A stretch of 64,000 nucleotides of DNA from Polynucleobacter necessarius. Its GTDB lineage: Bacteria > Pseudomonadota > Gammaproteobacteria > Burkholderiales > Burkholderiaceae. How positions within the stretch are numbered: position 1 is the stretch's first letter; each line of letters begins with the position of its first letter. Shown here one piece after another: positions 28,850 through 39,888 of the stretch. The position numbers and the translations under genes were made by a program. The stretch spans positions 908,058 through 972,057 of the forward strand of contig NZ_LT606946.1 in assembly GCF_900095175.1 (NCBI RefSeq). Reading direction: 5' to 3'. The notes under the pieces are model-generated. The model searched no databases, was not told where the DNA came from, and saw only the letters and a program-made list of their open reading frames with translations.

Positions 28850-29601
28850 ATGGATCAGAATTGGAGCGAGCTGACTGGTTATGACTTAGAGCTTAGTAAG
28901 GATGACTGCCTTTGCCTGATGATGAACATCAGGCAAATTACCTTGACTGATCTAGATTTGATGCAATCCCAATTAGACGAGATGGACGAATTGAAGGCGA
29001 ACAAGATTGCTAACGAACAAAATCGTAGACAGTTTATTGCCTCAAGACTGCTTCAAAAGGTCTACTTAAAAAGTATTTTTTCTAGTAAGCCAGATATTGG
29101 ATTGGGGGTCAATGGTAAGCCATTTTTAAAAAATGGTTCAGGGGAATTTAACATCACACACTCAGGTGATTATCTGGTAATCGCATTCGCGTATCATCCG
29201 ATTGGGGTGGATCTTGAGAAGATTGGGGACTTTCCAGAAAGGAATTTTATTAAAGATAATTTCTTCCACCCTGGCGAAACTACTGAGCTGAATCAATTGC
29301 AAGATGAAGATTTTAATACGGCTTTTTTACTTGCTGGACAAGAAAAGAAGCCTTGCTGAAGGCAATTGGTCGTGGATTAGAGATGGAAACTAAAAGCTTT
29401 CGAGTTAGCTCCGCGCCAAATCTTCCCCACCTAATTGAAGGTCCAGATGCCAAAAATTGCGACTGGAAATTCATTAACCTACCGGAAATTGATCCAGAAT
29501 ATATTGGCAGTATTTGTCACAATAGACCCAGAATTGAAGTGAGATTTAGGTATATTCGACCAAACATCAAATGGATAGATGCTTTAGCAAAAAAATATTA
29601 A
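28850..29601 (+). pseudogene. Sfp-type 4'-phosphopantetheinyl transferase, frameshifted
   Basis: About 250 aa when repaired. The PPTase motifs are clear: GKPFLKNG, FNITHSGDYLVIAF, IGVDLEKI with the Mg-binding Asp and Glu, and WTRKEALLKAIGRGLEM. The last motif is split by a missing T at 29335, where LLAGQEKK should read LLAWTRKE. Sfp-type enzymes attach phosphopantetheine to carrier-domain Ser, so this would activate the NRPS carrier. Its stop overlaps the end of the convergent gene at 29598. Confidence 0.86.
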
Positions 29602-30431
29602 TTTGGGTAACGAAGATAGATGTTGTTATAGCTATCAGCAAGCCGTATGGTTGAGTTGCCCAATTTAGCCACAGACTCTATTGCCAATAACTTCTCCAAG
29701 CGGCGTGCTCTATAAGACCAACCCTTAGGCAATTCCATGACAGAGCCAAGGTCAGCCAAAGATTTCAGCTTTAATGAATGAAGAAACATGTCAGTGTATG
29801 CGGTCATCACATAGATATTTCCATCCGGATCAATCAGCTCGTAAATTTGAGAGCCTGCATTCCAAATAAAATGCGAATCTTCGGCGGTGTTATAGGGTAA
29901 ATAATTGCCACCCGTTAAATATTGTCTGATTATTTTCGGGTTTTTGAAGATATCTAACAGAGTAAACTTACTGATACCTGATTGATAAAATTTCAAGAGC
30001 CCAAAATTCTCGTACTTTTTATTAATATTTACACAGGATAAGTCCATAGTAGGATGGTATACACCAGATAAAACAGCCCTACTTAACTTTAAACCTGTAG
30101 TTTCCAATTGCGCCTCAACTGATACAGGCGTCAATTTGAAATAATCGCTTGGCGAGCAATCACCAAAACCCTGAGTCGAGAAAGTATTGACCTAGACGTA
30201 GTAGAGATGAATACTAAAAACATTAATCATGCAGAATGTATTTTCATCATGCAATATAGAAAGGTTTTGAGATGATGTCTTCTGATATGATGGAGCGTTT
30301 ACGATGCTGACGTCCTGAATTGCAGCGGCATCCTTAGCTTGAGAACCAAACTCAATTTCTAATGAAGTTGCAAAAGCATTAATGCCAAATATTAAAAATA
30401 AAATAGCAGTAAATCTTAGGGCAGTTTTCAT
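29598..30431 (-). pseudogene. Uncharacterised exported protein, interrupted by in-frame TAG
   Basis: About 277 codons. The N-terminus is a good Sec signal (LRFTAILFLIFGINAFA). A TAG at 30194-30192 interrupts the frame after FSIHLYYV; the same frame resumes VNTFSTQGFGDCSPSDYF and runs to the end (YNNIYLRYPN). CAG or TGG are one transition away from TAG. The second part has Cys in FGDCSPSD and MDLSCVN that could form a disulfide. No family recognised. It converges on the PPTase gene with overlapping ends, suggesting it marks the island's right border. Confidence 0.6.
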
Positions 30432-30655
30432 ATTTAAGTCACCAGCATTAAATTAATTAAAGGGATGCTACCACCACAAAATTGAGATGCAATAAAGGAT
30501 AAGGTCAATAGCATGATACATTACAAAAATATAAAATATTTCCAAATCATCAGGCTGAATTCCTACTTTGCTGGGGCATTAATCAACTGAACAAATAAGA
30601 AAATAATTTTTAATGGCGATACAGAATTATCTATAGCATCAAAATCGGACTAAAT

Positions 30656-31486
30656 TTATTTTCGAATCAAATAATTAGGTAACCAAGAATTAGCTAACCA
30701 TGGCTTAGGGATCTGAAACTCATCTGGATAGGCAATTTGAGCCAAATAGAGCCCAGCCGGTGAAAAGGTTGGTGCCGCAATGCTACGGTCTTTTGCAGCA
30801 AGGACCTCAGCCATCCATCCCGCTTTTTGCTTGCCAACACCGATCTGGATAAAGCTTCCCACCAAATTACGCACCATGTGATGCAAGAAAGCATTCCCTT
30901 TGATCTTGAAATAGAGCCAAGGCTCATCAGAGAAAATATCAATGGAATACATTGTCTTTACTGGCGTCTTACTTTGACACTTCGAGGATCGAAATGAGGT
31001 GAGATCATGTTCACCAATTAAACATTGGGCAGCATCTTTCATGGCCTCCACATCAAACCAGCGATCCGCCGGCAACATGACGTAACCCGCGCGATCTGCT
31101 GCCATAGGAGAACGGCATGGGCCAGCATGTAAAGCGTAAATATAGGTGCGCTCATGGGCAGAATGTCGGGCGCTAAACTCTTCAGGCACCACTTGAGCCC
31201 AATTAACCACAATCGACTCTGGCAAGAAAGTATTGACCCCTCTAACCCAAGACCAGTTCTCTCGCTCAACCTCAACATCAAAGTGCACTACCTGGCCTAA
31301 AGCATGGACACCCGTATCTGTTCTGCCCGCTGTAATGACACGTATAGGGGTGGATTTCAATCCATCCGTCCCAACAAAGGAAGAAATAGCCTTTTCTAAC
31401 TCATCTTGAATCGTATTCTGATTTACTTGGGACTGCCATCCTGAATAAGGGCTGCCGTCATATTGAAGGCCTAAGGCGATGCGCAT
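30656..31486 (-). CDS. truA: tRNA pseudouridine synthase A
   Basis: 276 aa. N-terminal [14 protein letters not shown], catalytic Asp in [19 protein letters not shown] near residue 57, and C-terminal [15 protein letters not shown]. TruA modifies U38-U40 of tRNA anticodon stems. It ends the asd-fimV-truA group, an order shared with many proteobacteria. Confidence 0.97.
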   Translation of the reverse strand: MRIALGLQYDGSPYSGWQSQVNQNTIQDELEKAISSFVGTDGLKSTPIRVITAGRTDTGVHALGQVVHFDVEVERENWSWVRGVNTFLPESIVVNWAQVVPEEFSARHSAHERTYIYALHAGPCRSPMAADRAGYVMLPADRWFDVEAMKDAAQCLIGEHDLTSFRSSKCQSKTPVKTMYSIDIFSDEPWLYFKIKGNAFLHHMVRNLVGSFIQIGVGKQKAGWMAEVLAAKDRSIAAPTFSPAGLYLAQIAYPDEFQIPKPWLANSWLPNYLIRK

Positions 31487-31494
31487 AGTGACGT

Positions 31495-32879
31495 TTAAGA
31501 ATCTCTGTGCGATAACTCGGTCAGCAGACCTTGGGCCTCAACCGTAATTGCAGGATCAATTGAACTGCCAATGTGGACAATTTCTTGAAGAGATTTTTTG
31601 GCTGCGGCGAAATCTTCAATCGTGATGTAGGCCCGAGCCAAATTTAACTTCACACGAAGAGCATCAGCCAGCGGATTAATCTCAGCAACTGGAGGCTGAG
31701 TCGGTTTTTTAACAGGCGTCAAGTCGAGATCAATTCCAGCGAATAATGCCTTAGCACGATCCGGCATTGCAGTATTCGAAGAATGATGCTGTTGAGGAGT
31801 AGCATTTTCTTTGGGAATGCTCTCTGAAAAATTTCGGGCTTCAGAGCGACGAGCATTTTTTGCTAGCAACCAGAGCAATAAACCAGTAAGCCCCATCAAT
31901 GCTAATGCGAAGATTGCTGGTGCAAAACCACCCATGCCAAAAGAATCATCATTTTTTGCAGGCTCTGATGTCTTGCCTTTAGCTTGATCAAGAAGGCATT
32001 GCAAATCAGCAATATTCTTTTCAAGTTCAGCAACGCGAATTCGTGTTTGTTCAAGCGCTTTTTCTTGAGCTACAAGTCTTCCGTATAGCGGCGCTCTTCA
32101 GAGCTGCCTTCAGCACTCGATCCAATTTTAAGTCTATCTTTAGCTGGTGCATCGGGACCGTTCTTTGGAGTGCTTGAGCCTTGCGCCCCACCTCTTGCTT
32201 CTCGTTCAGCTAACCACTGAGCATTCGACTCAGCCACAAACTGCTGAGCCTCTGCCGGACTAATTGAACGTAACAAGGCCTGATTCGGCTGATTAAGCTC
32301 AGCACCAGCCTCAAGACGGTTAATGCTGCCACTAGCAAATGCATCAGAATTGGCTTTAAATAAAGCCATCATGGTTTGATCAAGATTTGCGCCCTGCATT
32401 TGGGGCGCTAATTGCGCAGCAATTTCAGAAAGGGTTTGGCCTTGTCTCACTAGAATTTTTTGAGCGTCGCCAAGGAGCAATGTGTAGGCTTTGGTGATGC
32501 TTCCCGCAGACCAATTTAAGGTGACCATAACATCTAAGAATGGATCCTCTGTCATTGGCACAGATTCAACTGTCTCAAGCAGAATCATCAACTGCTCTTG
32601 TTGGTTGCGATAAATCATCACCTGAGGATTGAGATCAAGGACCTTTTGAGATATCCCCAATCGGTCGTACGCAGTCTCACTAGCAATACTGACATTTAAG
32701 CTGGAAAGTGCGGATTGCTCATCTGCACCAACTCGAATCGGAAACTCTACCTTGAGTGGTTCTCCGGGCCTAGAAAGGAGCTTTGGAGAACCAAGGGAAA
32801 TGGCTGCTGCTGCACAGGACCAACTTAGCCAAACTAAGCAAAGCGCTCTTGCAAACTGAATCTGGCTAAATCTGAACAT
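31495..32879 (-). pseudogene. fimV: FimV/TspA-like polar protein, frameshifted
   Basis: About 461 aa when repaired, from the ATG at 32879 ([14 protein letters not shown]), which overlaps the asd stop (TAATG). It has a signal sequence, the FimV N-terminal domain (GSPKLLSRPGEPLKVEFP), and a LysM-like patch (LVRQGQTLSEIAAQLAP). Then come a coiled coil (RIRVAELEKNIADLQ), a membrane helix (APAIFALALMGLTGLLLWLL) and a C-terminal helical repeat. The frame breaks at 32079-32080; one more A on the coding strand reads YTERLVAQEKALEQ. FimV organises the cell pole and type IV pili. The gene order asd-fimV-truA supports the call. Confidence 0.82.
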
Positions 32880-34036
32880 TAGCGCTCTAACAAGATGCGG
32901 AGCATACGACGCAATGGCTCTGCAGCGCCCCATAAGAGTTGATCGCCGACGGTAAATGCACCTAGGTATTCAGGGCCCATAGCCATCTTATGGAGACGGC
33001 CGATTGGCACCGTTAGAGTTCCGCTAATCGCGGCTGGAGACAATTCACGCTCAGTAGTCTCGCGATCATTTGGAATGGCCTTAACCCACTGGTTATCGTT
33101 AGCCAAAATGGTTTCGATCTCTTTTAGCGGAATGTCTTTTTTGAGCTTGACTGTTAAACCTTGTGAATGGCAGCGCATCGCGCCAACACGAACACACAAG
33201 CCATCAATTGGAATACTTCCAGGGGTTCTAAATGGAGGGCGACCTAATATCTTGTTAAACTCAGCACCGCCCTTCCACTCTTCCTTAGTCTGACCATTCT
33301 CAACAGGAACATCAATCCAAGGAATCAAGCTACCTGCTAGAGGTGTATTGCGGAAGTTTTTCTTTGGAAAATCAGGTGAGCGCAAAGTCTCAGTAATCTT
33401 ACGATCAATATCCAAGATCCAAGAGGATGGATCTGCCAATTCTATTGCTACGCTATCACGTAAAGCACCCATCTGCAGAAGCAACTCGCGCATATTTTGT
33501 GCGCCAGCACCAGAAGCCGCTTGATAAGTCATGGCACTGATCCACTCAACCATGTCGGCCTTAACTAAGCCACCCATCGCCATCATCATTAAGCTAACTG
33601 TACAGTTACTGCCAATCCAGCTCTTTCCACCTGCCGCTAATGCTTTATCAATCACAGGTCGATTTACTGGATCCAAAATTAATACAGCATCATCTTTCAT
33701 GCGCAATGCACTTGCAGCATCAATCCAATGACCTTGCCAACCAGCAGCACGTAGCTGAGGGAAAATCTCATTGGTGTAGTCGCCACCCTGACAAGTCAAA
33801 ATAATGTCGCAACGCGAGAGCGCCTTGATGTCATTCGCGTCCAGCAGAGTATTTTCACTCTTGGTGACCTTTTGGCCATTTAAGAGCGGCACTTCACCAC
33901 CAGTTTGACTGGTACTAAAAAATACGGGCTCAATAAGATCAAAATCCTTCTCAGCGAGCATTCTCTCCATAAGAACGCTACCAACCATACCGCGCCAGCC
34001 GACTAAGCCTACTAATGGTGTTTTTGTATTTGCCAT
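32879..34036 (-). CDS. asd: Aspartate-semialdehyde dehydrogenase
   Basis: 385 aa from the ATG at 34036 ([20 protein letters not shown]), not the upstream in-frame codons. NADP-binding GWRGMVGS, catalytic Cys in [16 protein letters not shown] near residue 134, and the late His in [14 protein letters not shown]. It makes aspartate semialdehyde for lysine, threonine, methionine and cell-wall diaminopimelate. It follows leuB by about 50 bases. Confidence 0.97.
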   Translation of the reverse strand: MANTKTPLVGLVGWRGMVGSVLMERMLAEKDFDLIEPVFFSTSQTGGEVPLLNGQKVTKSENTLLDANDIKALSRCDIILTCQGGDYTNEIFPQLRAAGWQGHWIDAASALRMKDDAVLILDPVNRPVIDKALAAGGKSWIGSNCTVSLMMMAMGGLVKADMVEWISAMTYQAASGAGAQNMRELLLQMGALRDSVAIELADPSSWILDIDRKITETLRSPDFPKKNFRNTPLAGSLIPWIDVPVENGQTKEEWKGGAEFNKILGRPPFRTPGSIPIDGLCVRVGAMRCHSQGLTVKLKKDIPLKEIETILANDNQWVKAIPNDRETTERELSPAAISGTLTVPIGRLHKMAMGPEYLGAFTVGDQLLWGAAEPLRRMLRILLER

Positions 34037-34087
34037 GATGATCAACTATCTATTGAGTGTGATGAATGATTTAAATATATGAAACTC

Positions 34088-35161
34088 TTATTTTGAGAGA
34101 GCTGCTACTACAGCATCGCCCATTTCAACGGTAGAAACTTTTTTCGTGCCATCGGTATAGATGTCAGCCGTGCACAGACCTTGAGACAAGACTTTTTGCA
34201 CCGCCGCTTCAATTCGATCGGCTTCTGCAGGCATGCCTAAGGAATAACGCAACATCATTGCGGCAGACAAGATGGTTGCTAAAGGATTAGCAATACCTTT
34301 GCCAGCAATATCCGGAGCAGAACCATGACTTGGCTCATACAGCCCTTTATTGTTTTTATCCAATGAGGCAGATGGCAACATACCGATGGAGCCAGTCAAC
34401 ATTGAGGCCTCATCAGAGAGGATGTCGCCAAATAAGTTCCCAGTTACCACAACATCAAATGCTTTTGGCGCTTTGACTAACTGCATTGCGGCGTTATCAA
34501 CATACATATGTGATAACTCGACATCTGGGTAATCTTTACCAACGCGAATCATGACATCACGCCACAACTGTGAAGTCTCCAGCACATTTGCTTTATCAAC
34601 GCTACATACTTTCTTGCCACGCTTGCGTGCTGCCTCAAAAGCAACGCGACCAATGCGCTCTACTTCGGGCTCGCTGTAATGCATCATGTCGTAACCTTCA
34701 CGCGCACCCTTAAACAAAGGAAGTTCAGAAGTACGAATACCACGCGGCTGACCAAAGTAGATATCGCCATTTAGCTCACGAATAATCAATATATCTAGAC
34801 CGCTCACAATTTCTGGCTTCAAACTAGAAGCAGCTGTCAGTTCGTCATAGCAAATAGCAGGCCTAAAATTGGCAAACAACTCTAAATGTTTACGCAAACC
34901 TAAAATAGCCTGCTCAGGTCGGAGTTCACGAGCCAAGGCATCATATTTCCAGTCGCCTACAGCACCAAACAAAATAGCATCTGCTTTCTTAGTCAACTCT
35001 AAAGTTGCTGGCGGCAATGGATTACCAGAAATATCGTAAGCAGCCCCACCTACGGGAGCAGTCTCAAGATCAAATTTTGGGCCGAGTGCGTTTAATACCT
35101 TAACGGCTTCAGCAACGATTTCCGGGCCGATACCATCGCCCGGTAGGACTGCAATTTTCAT
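34088..35161 (-). CDS. leuB: 3-isopropylmalate dehydrogenase
   Basis: 357 aa. Begins [15 protein letters not shown]; substrate Arg/Lys/Tyr site [17 protein letters not shown], metal-binding [15 protein letters not shown], and NAD site [18 protein letters not shown]. Third enzyme of leucine synthesis. It follows leuD by 23 bases. Confidence 0.97.
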   Translation of the reverse strand: MKIAVLPGDGIGPEIVAEAVKVLNALGPKFDLETAPVGGAAYDISGNPLPPATLELTKKADAILFGAVGDWKYDALARELRPEQAILGLRKHLELFANFRPAICYDELTAASSLKPEIVSGLDILIIRELNGDIYFGQPRGIRTSELPLFKGAREGYDMMHYSEPEVERIGRVAFEAARKRGKKVCSVDKANVLETSQLWRDVMIRVGKDYPDVELSHMYVDNAAMQLVKAPKAFDVVVTGNLFGDILSDEASMLTGSIGMLPSASLDKNNKGLYEPSHGSAPDIAGKGIANPLATILSAAMMLRYSLGMPAEADRIEAAVQKVLSQGLCTADIYTDGTKKVSTVEMGDAVVAALSK

Positions 35162-35184
35162 GAAAGGCCTCTAACTCTATAAAA

Positions 35185-35832
35185 CTACGGCAGTTGTGTC
35201 GCAAGCCAAGGCATCTTGAGGATGCGCTCAGCTTCATAAGCCTTGATTTTATCTGCATGTTGCAGGGTTAAGCCAATATCGTCCAAGCCGTTGAGCAGAC
35301 AATGCTTTCTGAATGGCGCTACATCAAAGCTATAGGCGGTGCCATCAGGGGTAATTACTTGCTGTGCTTGCAGGTCCACCGTGAGCTGATAACCACTAAA
35401 AGCCAAGGTTTCATTAAATAAATGGTCTACCTGCAGTTCAGTGAGAACAATCGGTAAAAGACCATTTTTAAAGCAATTATTGTAAAAAATATCGGCAAAA
35501 CTGGGTGCAATAACAGCTCTAAAGCCGTATTGATCCAAAGCCCATGGAGCATGTTCGCGAGAGCTGCCGCAACCAAAGTTCTTGCGGGCCAGCAAAATAC
35601 CGGCATCTTTATAGCGTGGCTGATTTGGAACAAAATCTGGGTTAATCGGGCGCGTACTGCAGTCCTGACCAGGTTCACCATGGTCCAAATAGCGCCATTC
35701 ATCGAATAAATTCTGACCAAAACCCGTTTTCTTAATCAATTTTAAGAATTGCTTTGGAATGATGGCATCGGTATCCACGTTCTCGCGATTAAGCGGAGCA
35801 ACCAATCCTTTGTATACCGTAAATTTTTCCAT
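35185..35832 (-). CDS. leuD: 3-isopropylmalate dehydratase small subunit
   Basis: 215 aa. N-terminal [20 protein letters not shown] and [14 protein letters not shown] swivel-domain motifs. It completes LeuC to isomerise isopropylmalate. The leuC-lipoprotein-leuD-leuB order is intact. Confidence 0.97.
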   Translation of the reverse strand: MEKFTVYKGLVAPLNRENVDTDAIIPKQFLKLIKKTGFGQNLFDEWRYLDHGEPGQDCSTRPINPDFVPNQPRYKDAGILLARKNFGCGSSREHAPWALDQYGFRAVIAPSFADIFYNNCFKNGLLPIVLTELQVDHLFNETLAFSGYQLTVDLQAQQVITPDGTAYSFDVAPFRKHCLLNGLDDIGLTLQHADKIKAYEAERILKMPWLATQLP

Positions 35833-35863
35833 AATGATTTCTTGCTAGTTCGTCTCTACCGGG

Positions 35864-36070
35864 TTACTTAACGGGAGTTACAACCACATCTTTCCCTTTA
35901 GTTTGGGACTGGTTGTTATTGCTGTTGCCGCTACCACCCATTGAATTTCCCATCGTTTGCAAATCCTTACCAACACCTTCCATGGTGTTGGCACACGCAG
36001 AGAGAAGTGCTCCAATAACAGCAACTGCAGCCAAACGCTGAATCATGGTGAGTGAAGATAATTTAGGCAC
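35864..36070 (-). CDS. Entericidin-like small lipoprotein
   Basis: 68 aa. A signal sequence with lipobox ALLSAC (Cys near residue 26) is followed by NTMEGVGKDLQTMGNSM, the entericidin EcnA/EcnB pattern, and a Gly/Asn/Ser/Gln-rich tail. A GTG at 36070 has AAGGA upstream; the ATG at 36046 lacks one, so GTG is chosen. It lies inside the leu operon between leuC and leuD, a placement also seen in related betaproteobacteria. Function in this setting is unknown. Confidence 0.78.
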   Translation of the reverse strand: MPKLSSLTMIQRLAAVAVIGALLSACANTMEGVGKDLQTMGNSMGGSGNSNNNQSQTKGKDVVVTPVK

Positions 36071-36081
36071 TGTGCTTTTCC

Positions 36082-37491
36082 TTAAGAGATCTTACGAACA
36101 TCAACAAAGTGACCCTCAATAGCCGCAGCAGCAGCCATTGCAGGACTAACCAAATGCGTTCTTCCGCCATTGCCCTGGCGACCTTCAAAATTGCGATTGG
36201 AGGTAGATGCGCAACGCTCACCCGGCTCGAGTCGATCGGCGTTCATTGCCAAGCACATAGAGCAACCTGGCTCGCGCCACTCAAAGCCTGCAGCCTTAAA
36301 TACGCGGTCTAAACCTTCACGTTCAGCCTGTGCTTTAACTAATCCAGAGCCAGGAACGACCATGGCCAACTTCACATTAGCGGCTACTTTTTTACCTAGA
36401 CGATCAACCACTTTTGCCGCAGCGCGAATATCTTCAATGCGGCTATTAGTGCAAGATCCGATAAATACTTTATCAATCGAAATATTACTTAATGGAGTAT
36501 TGGGAACAAGATCCATATACTCAAGCGCACGCTCCATCGCAGAACGTTTATTAGGATCACGCTCTTTTTCTGGATCTGGAACGCGATCACTAATTGCGAG
36601 AACCATTTCTGGTGAAGTACCCCAAGTGACTTGAGGTGCGATCTCTTCAGCTCGCAACTCAACCACAGCATCAAAATGTGCATCGGCATCAGAATGCAAA
36701 GTACGCCAGTACTGTAAGGCATGACGCAAAGCCTCGCCTTTAGGGGCGTAAGGTCTACCTTGAATATATTCGATCGTAGTTTCGTCTACGGCCACAAGTC
36801 CAGCACGAGCACCTGCCTCAATTGCCATATTGCAGAGGGTCATGCGACCTTCCATAGACAAGTTGCGGATAGCTTCGCCCGCAAACTCAATGGTGTAACC
36901 AGTTCCACCAGCAGTGCCAATCTTGCCTATCACAGCAAGCACAATGTCTTTAGCAGTAGATCCTGGTTGCAGGCGTCCATCTACCTTGACCAGCATGTTC
37001 TTGCTCTTTTTCATGAGCAAGGTTTGGGTGGCTAATACATGCTCAACTTCGGATGTACCAATACCAAAGGCAAGCGCACCAAAGGCACCATGTGTACTTG
37101 TATGCGAATCGCCACAAACCACTGTCATGCCTGGCAATGTTGCGCCCTGCTCCGGTCCAATAACGTGAACAATTCCTTGGCGGAAATCATTCATCTTGTA
37201 TTGAGTAATACCAAAGGCATCACAGTTTTGATCCAGCGTATCTACTTGTAACTTAGAAATCGGATCCGTGATTCCCTCAGAGCGATCAGTGGTGGGAACA
37301 TTGTGATCAGAAACCGCCAGATTGGCAGAGATTCGCCAAACTGGTCGGCCAGCTAGATTTAATCCTTCAAAAGCTTGAGGGCTCGTCACCTCATGCAATA
37401 ACTGACGATCTATATAAATTGTGGCCGTGCCATCCTCCTCAGAATAGACGACATGGTCATCCCACAATTTGTCGTAAAGCGTGCGTGACAT
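36082..37491 (-). CDS. leuC: 3-isopropylmalate dehydratase large subunit
   Basis: 469 aa from the ATG at 37491 ([15 protein letters not shown]); the longer upstream reading runs into gltA and has no family match. The 4Fe-4S ligands are in [16 protein letters not shown] and [11 protein letters not shown]; substrate site [14 protein letters not shown]. It forms the isopropylmalate isomerase with LeuD. It follows gltA by 10 bases. Confidence 0.97.
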   Translation of the reverse strand: MSRTLYDKLWDDHVVYSEEDGTATIYIDRQLLHEVTSPQAFEGLNLAGRPVWRISANLAVSDHNVPTTDRSEGITDPISKLQVDTLDQNCDAFGITQYKMNDFRQGIVHVIGPEQGATLPGMTVVCGDSHTSTHGAFGALAFGIGTSEVEHVLATQTLLMKKSKNMLVKVDGRLQPGSTAKDIVLAVIGKIGTAGGTGYTIEFAGEAIRNLSMEGRMTLCNMAIEAGARAGLVAVDETTIEYIQGRPYAPKGEALRHALQYWRTLHSDADAHFDAVVELRAEEIAPQVTWGTSPEMVLAISDRVPDPEKERDPNKRSAMERALEYMDLVPNTPLSNISIDKVFIGSCTNSRIEDIRAAAKVVDRLGKKVAANVKLAMVVPGSGLVKAQAEREGLDRVFKAAGFEWREPGCSMCLAMNADRLEPGERCASTSNRNFEGRQGNGGRTHLVSPAMAAAAAIEGHFVDVRKIS

Positions 37492-37501
37492 GTAAGCCCT
37501 T

Positions 37502-38815
37502 TTATTTACGTACAGTAATGTTAGGAACTTTACGTGAAGTTTCTCCAACATATAGCTGACGTGGACGGCCAATCTTGTACTCAGGATCGGTAATCATTTC
37601 TTCCCACTGAGCAATCCAACCCACTGTTCTTGCCAAAGCAAAAATACAAGTGAACATTTCTGTAGAAACGCCCAAAGCGCGCTGAACAATTCCTGAGTAG
37701 AAGTCTACGTTTGGATAAAGCTTGCGGCTTACGAAGTATTCATCTTCCAAGGCAATCTTTTCAAGCGTCATAGCCAACTTGAATAATGGATCATTCTCAA
37801 GACCCATCTCTTTCAACACCTCATGGCATGTTTCACGCATCAATTTGGCGCGTGGATCAAAATTTTTATAAACGCGATGACCAAAGCCCATCAAGCGAAC
37901 ACTAGAGTTCTTATCCTTAACTTGAGCAATAAATTCACCAATCGTATCTACGCCACCATTGGATTGAATCTCATTGAGCATCTGCAAGCAGGCTTCATTA
38001 GCACCGCCGTGTGCTGGACCCCATAGACAGGCAATACCAGCAGAGATTGCAGCAAATGGATTGGTGCCAGAAGAGCCACACAAGCGAACTGTTGATGTGG
38101 AAGCGTTCTGCTCATGGTCGGCATGCAATGTGAAAATGCGATCCAAGGCGCGAACCAAAACTGGATTGACTTTGTATTCTTCACATGGTGTAGCAAACAT
38201 CATACGCATGAAGTTCGCAGTGTATGACAATGAATTATCTGGATAGATGAATGGCTGACCTACGGAATACTTATAGGCCATCGCAACTAAAGTTGGCATT
38301 TTTGCAATCAAGCGAATTTGTGCAACTTCACGAGCATGCGGATCGCTGTAATCAATCTCATCATGATAGAAGGCAGCCATGGCGCCAACCAAGCCAGTCA
38401 ATACGGACATTGGGTGCGCATCGCGACGGAAGCCACGCAAGAAAAATTGCATTTGCTCATGAACCATCGTGTGATGCATGACCATTGCTTCAAAATCTTT
38501 TTTCTGTTTGGCATTTGGTAACTCACCATTCAGAAGCAGGTAGCAAACTTCCAAGAAGTCGCAGTTATGTGCGAGGTCTTCAATTGGGTAGCCACGATAG
38601 AGCAACTCACCCTTATCGCCATCGATATAAGTGATCTTGCTATTACAAGAAGCTGTAGATAGAAAACCTGAATCGTAGGTGAACTTTCCGGTTTGACCGT
38701 AAAGCTTGCGAATGTCAATTACATCAGGACCAATCGTGCCTTTATAAATTGGCAAGTCGATATCTGGTGTGCCGTCCGAAAACGATAATTTTGCCTTGAT
38801 GTCCGATTCAATCAT
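37502..38815 (-). CDS. gltA: Citrate synthase
   Basis: 437 aa, type II hexameric family length. Catalytic His in [11 protein letters not shown] and [11 protein letters not shown], catalytic Asp in [14 protein letters not shown] region, and [16 protein letters not shown]. First step of the TCA cycle. It follows sdhE on the same strand, so the TCA genes sdhCDAB-sdhE-gltA run together. Confidence 0.98.
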   Translation of the reverse strand: MIESDIKAKLSFSDGTPDIDLPIYKGTIGPDVIDIRKLYGQTGKFTYDSGFLSTASCNSKITYIDGDKGELLYRGYPIEDLAHNCDFLEVCYLLLNGELPNAKQKKDFEAMVMHHTMVHEQMQFFLRGFRRDAHPMSVLTGLVGAMAAFYHDEIDYSDPHAREVAQIRLIAKMPTLVAMAYKYSVGQPFIYPDNSLSYTANFMRMMFATPCEEYKVNPVLVRALDRIFTLHADHEQNASTSTVRLCGSSGTNPFAAISAGIACLWGPAHGGANEACLQMLNEIQSNGGVDTIGEFIAQVKDKNSSVRLMGFGHRVYKNFDPRAKLMRETCHEVLKEMGLENDPLFKLAMTLEKIALEDEYFVSRKLYPNVDFYSGIVQRALGVSTEMFTCIFALARTVGWIAQWEEMITDPEYKIGRPRQLYVGETSRKVPNITVRK

Positions 38816-38897
38816 TTCTAATCCTTAGTCATTCAAATTGATAATTAATACACTATTTGATCATGCGTCTGTACTGCTGTTGCATCCAAAGGCTGAA

Positions 38898-39170
38898 TTA
38901 CTTCTGTCTCAGCTTTTGTAAAACCGCCTTAAAGGCAGCTTCTTCTTGCAAATCTTTTTCCAGCGCTTCTACAGAATCCTTGCGACCAATTAACAAATCC
39001 ATCAGGTCGTTATCTTCCAAAGAAAATAGCTGGGTTAATACTTTTCCATCTTCTGCGCTAAGTTGATCGCCATAGCGACCAAAGAAACGCTGCAGAATTA
39101 AATCGTTTTCAAGCAAACCCCTGCGGGCATCACTCTTTAGACGATATAACTCTGCATTACTCAGGGTCAT
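38898..39170 (-). CDS. sdhE: Succinate dehydrogenase assembly factor SdhE
   Basis: 90 aa. The [14 protein letters not shown] segment contains the conserved R-G motif required for FAD insertion into SdhA. Its ATG overlaps the sdhB stop (ATGA). It helps covalent flavinylation of succinate dehydrogenase. Confidence 0.93.
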   Translation of the reverse strand: MTLSNAELYRLKSDARRGLLENDLILQRFFGRYGDQLSAEDGKVLTQLFSLEDNDLMDLLIGRKDSVEALEKDLQEEAAFKAVLQKLRQK

Positions 39171-39871
39171 ACTGCCCTGCGTACCATCAATTCCTTGATC
39201 TTTCCAATTGCTTTGGTCGGATTCAAATGCTTAGGACAAACGTCCACGCAGTTCATGATAGTGTGGCAACGGAATAAACGATACGGATCTTCCAGGTTAT
39301 CCAAGCGCGCTGCAGTATCCTCATCACGGCTATCGGCGATAAAGCGATAAGCCTGCAACAAGCCTGCTGGACCAACGAATTTATCTGGATTCCACCAGAA
39401 AGATGGGCATGAGGTTGAGCATGATGCACATAAGATGCACTCATACAAACCATTTAACTCTTCACGCTCCTCAGGACTCTGTAGGCGCTCTTTCTCTGGG
39501 AATGGATTGTCATTAACTAAGTAAGGCTTGATGGATAGATATTGCTTGAAGAACAAAGTCATATCCACAATCAAATCGCGTACAACTGGCAAGCCAGGTA
39601 ATGGTCGCAATGTAATAACTTTAGGCAAGGTCAACATATTAGTTAAACAAGCCAAACCATTCTTACCGTTAATGTTCATGGCATCAGATCCACAAACACC
39701 TTCACGGCAAGAACGACGGTAGGAAATTGTCTCATCTTGCTTCTTAAGAGAAATCAAAGCGTCCAGCAACATACGCTCACCAGTCAATTCAAGCTCATAA
39801 CGCTCCATGCGTGGGGTTGCATCGACATCTGGATCGTAGCGGTAAATTTCAAATATACGAATATCACTCAT
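39167..39871 (-). CDS. sdhB: Succinate dehydrogenase iron-sulfur subunit
   Basis: 234 aa. 2Fe-2S ligands in [12 protein letters not shown], and two further cluster motifs [13 protein letters not shown] and [12 protein letters not shown]. It relays electrons from SdhA flavin to quinone. Follows sdhA by 17 bases. Confidence 0.98.
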   Translation of the reverse strand: MSDIRIFEIYRYDPDVDATPRMERYELELTGERMLLDALISLKKQDETISYRRSCREGVCGSDAMNINGKNGLACLTNMLTLPKVITLRPLPGLPVVRDLIVDMTLFFKQYLSIKPYLVNDNPFPEKERLQSPEEREELNGLYECILCASCSTSCPSFWWNPDKFVGPAGLLQAYRFIADSRDEDTAARLDNLEDPYRLFRCHTIMNCVDVCPKHLNPTKAIGKIKELMVRRAV

Positions 39872-39888
39872 TTTTAATTTCTCTTCGC

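Noticed and set aside
17148..30431. Island bounded by insertion sequences or att repeats
   Set aside because: I searched by eye for transposase or integrase motifs and for direct repeats at the trpF and truA sides and found none.
30183..31236. Repeated AAGTATTGACC near 30183 and 31228 as a shared regulatory box
   Set aside because: One copy lies inside a coding region (truA) and the other inside the broken exported-protein gene; likely chance.
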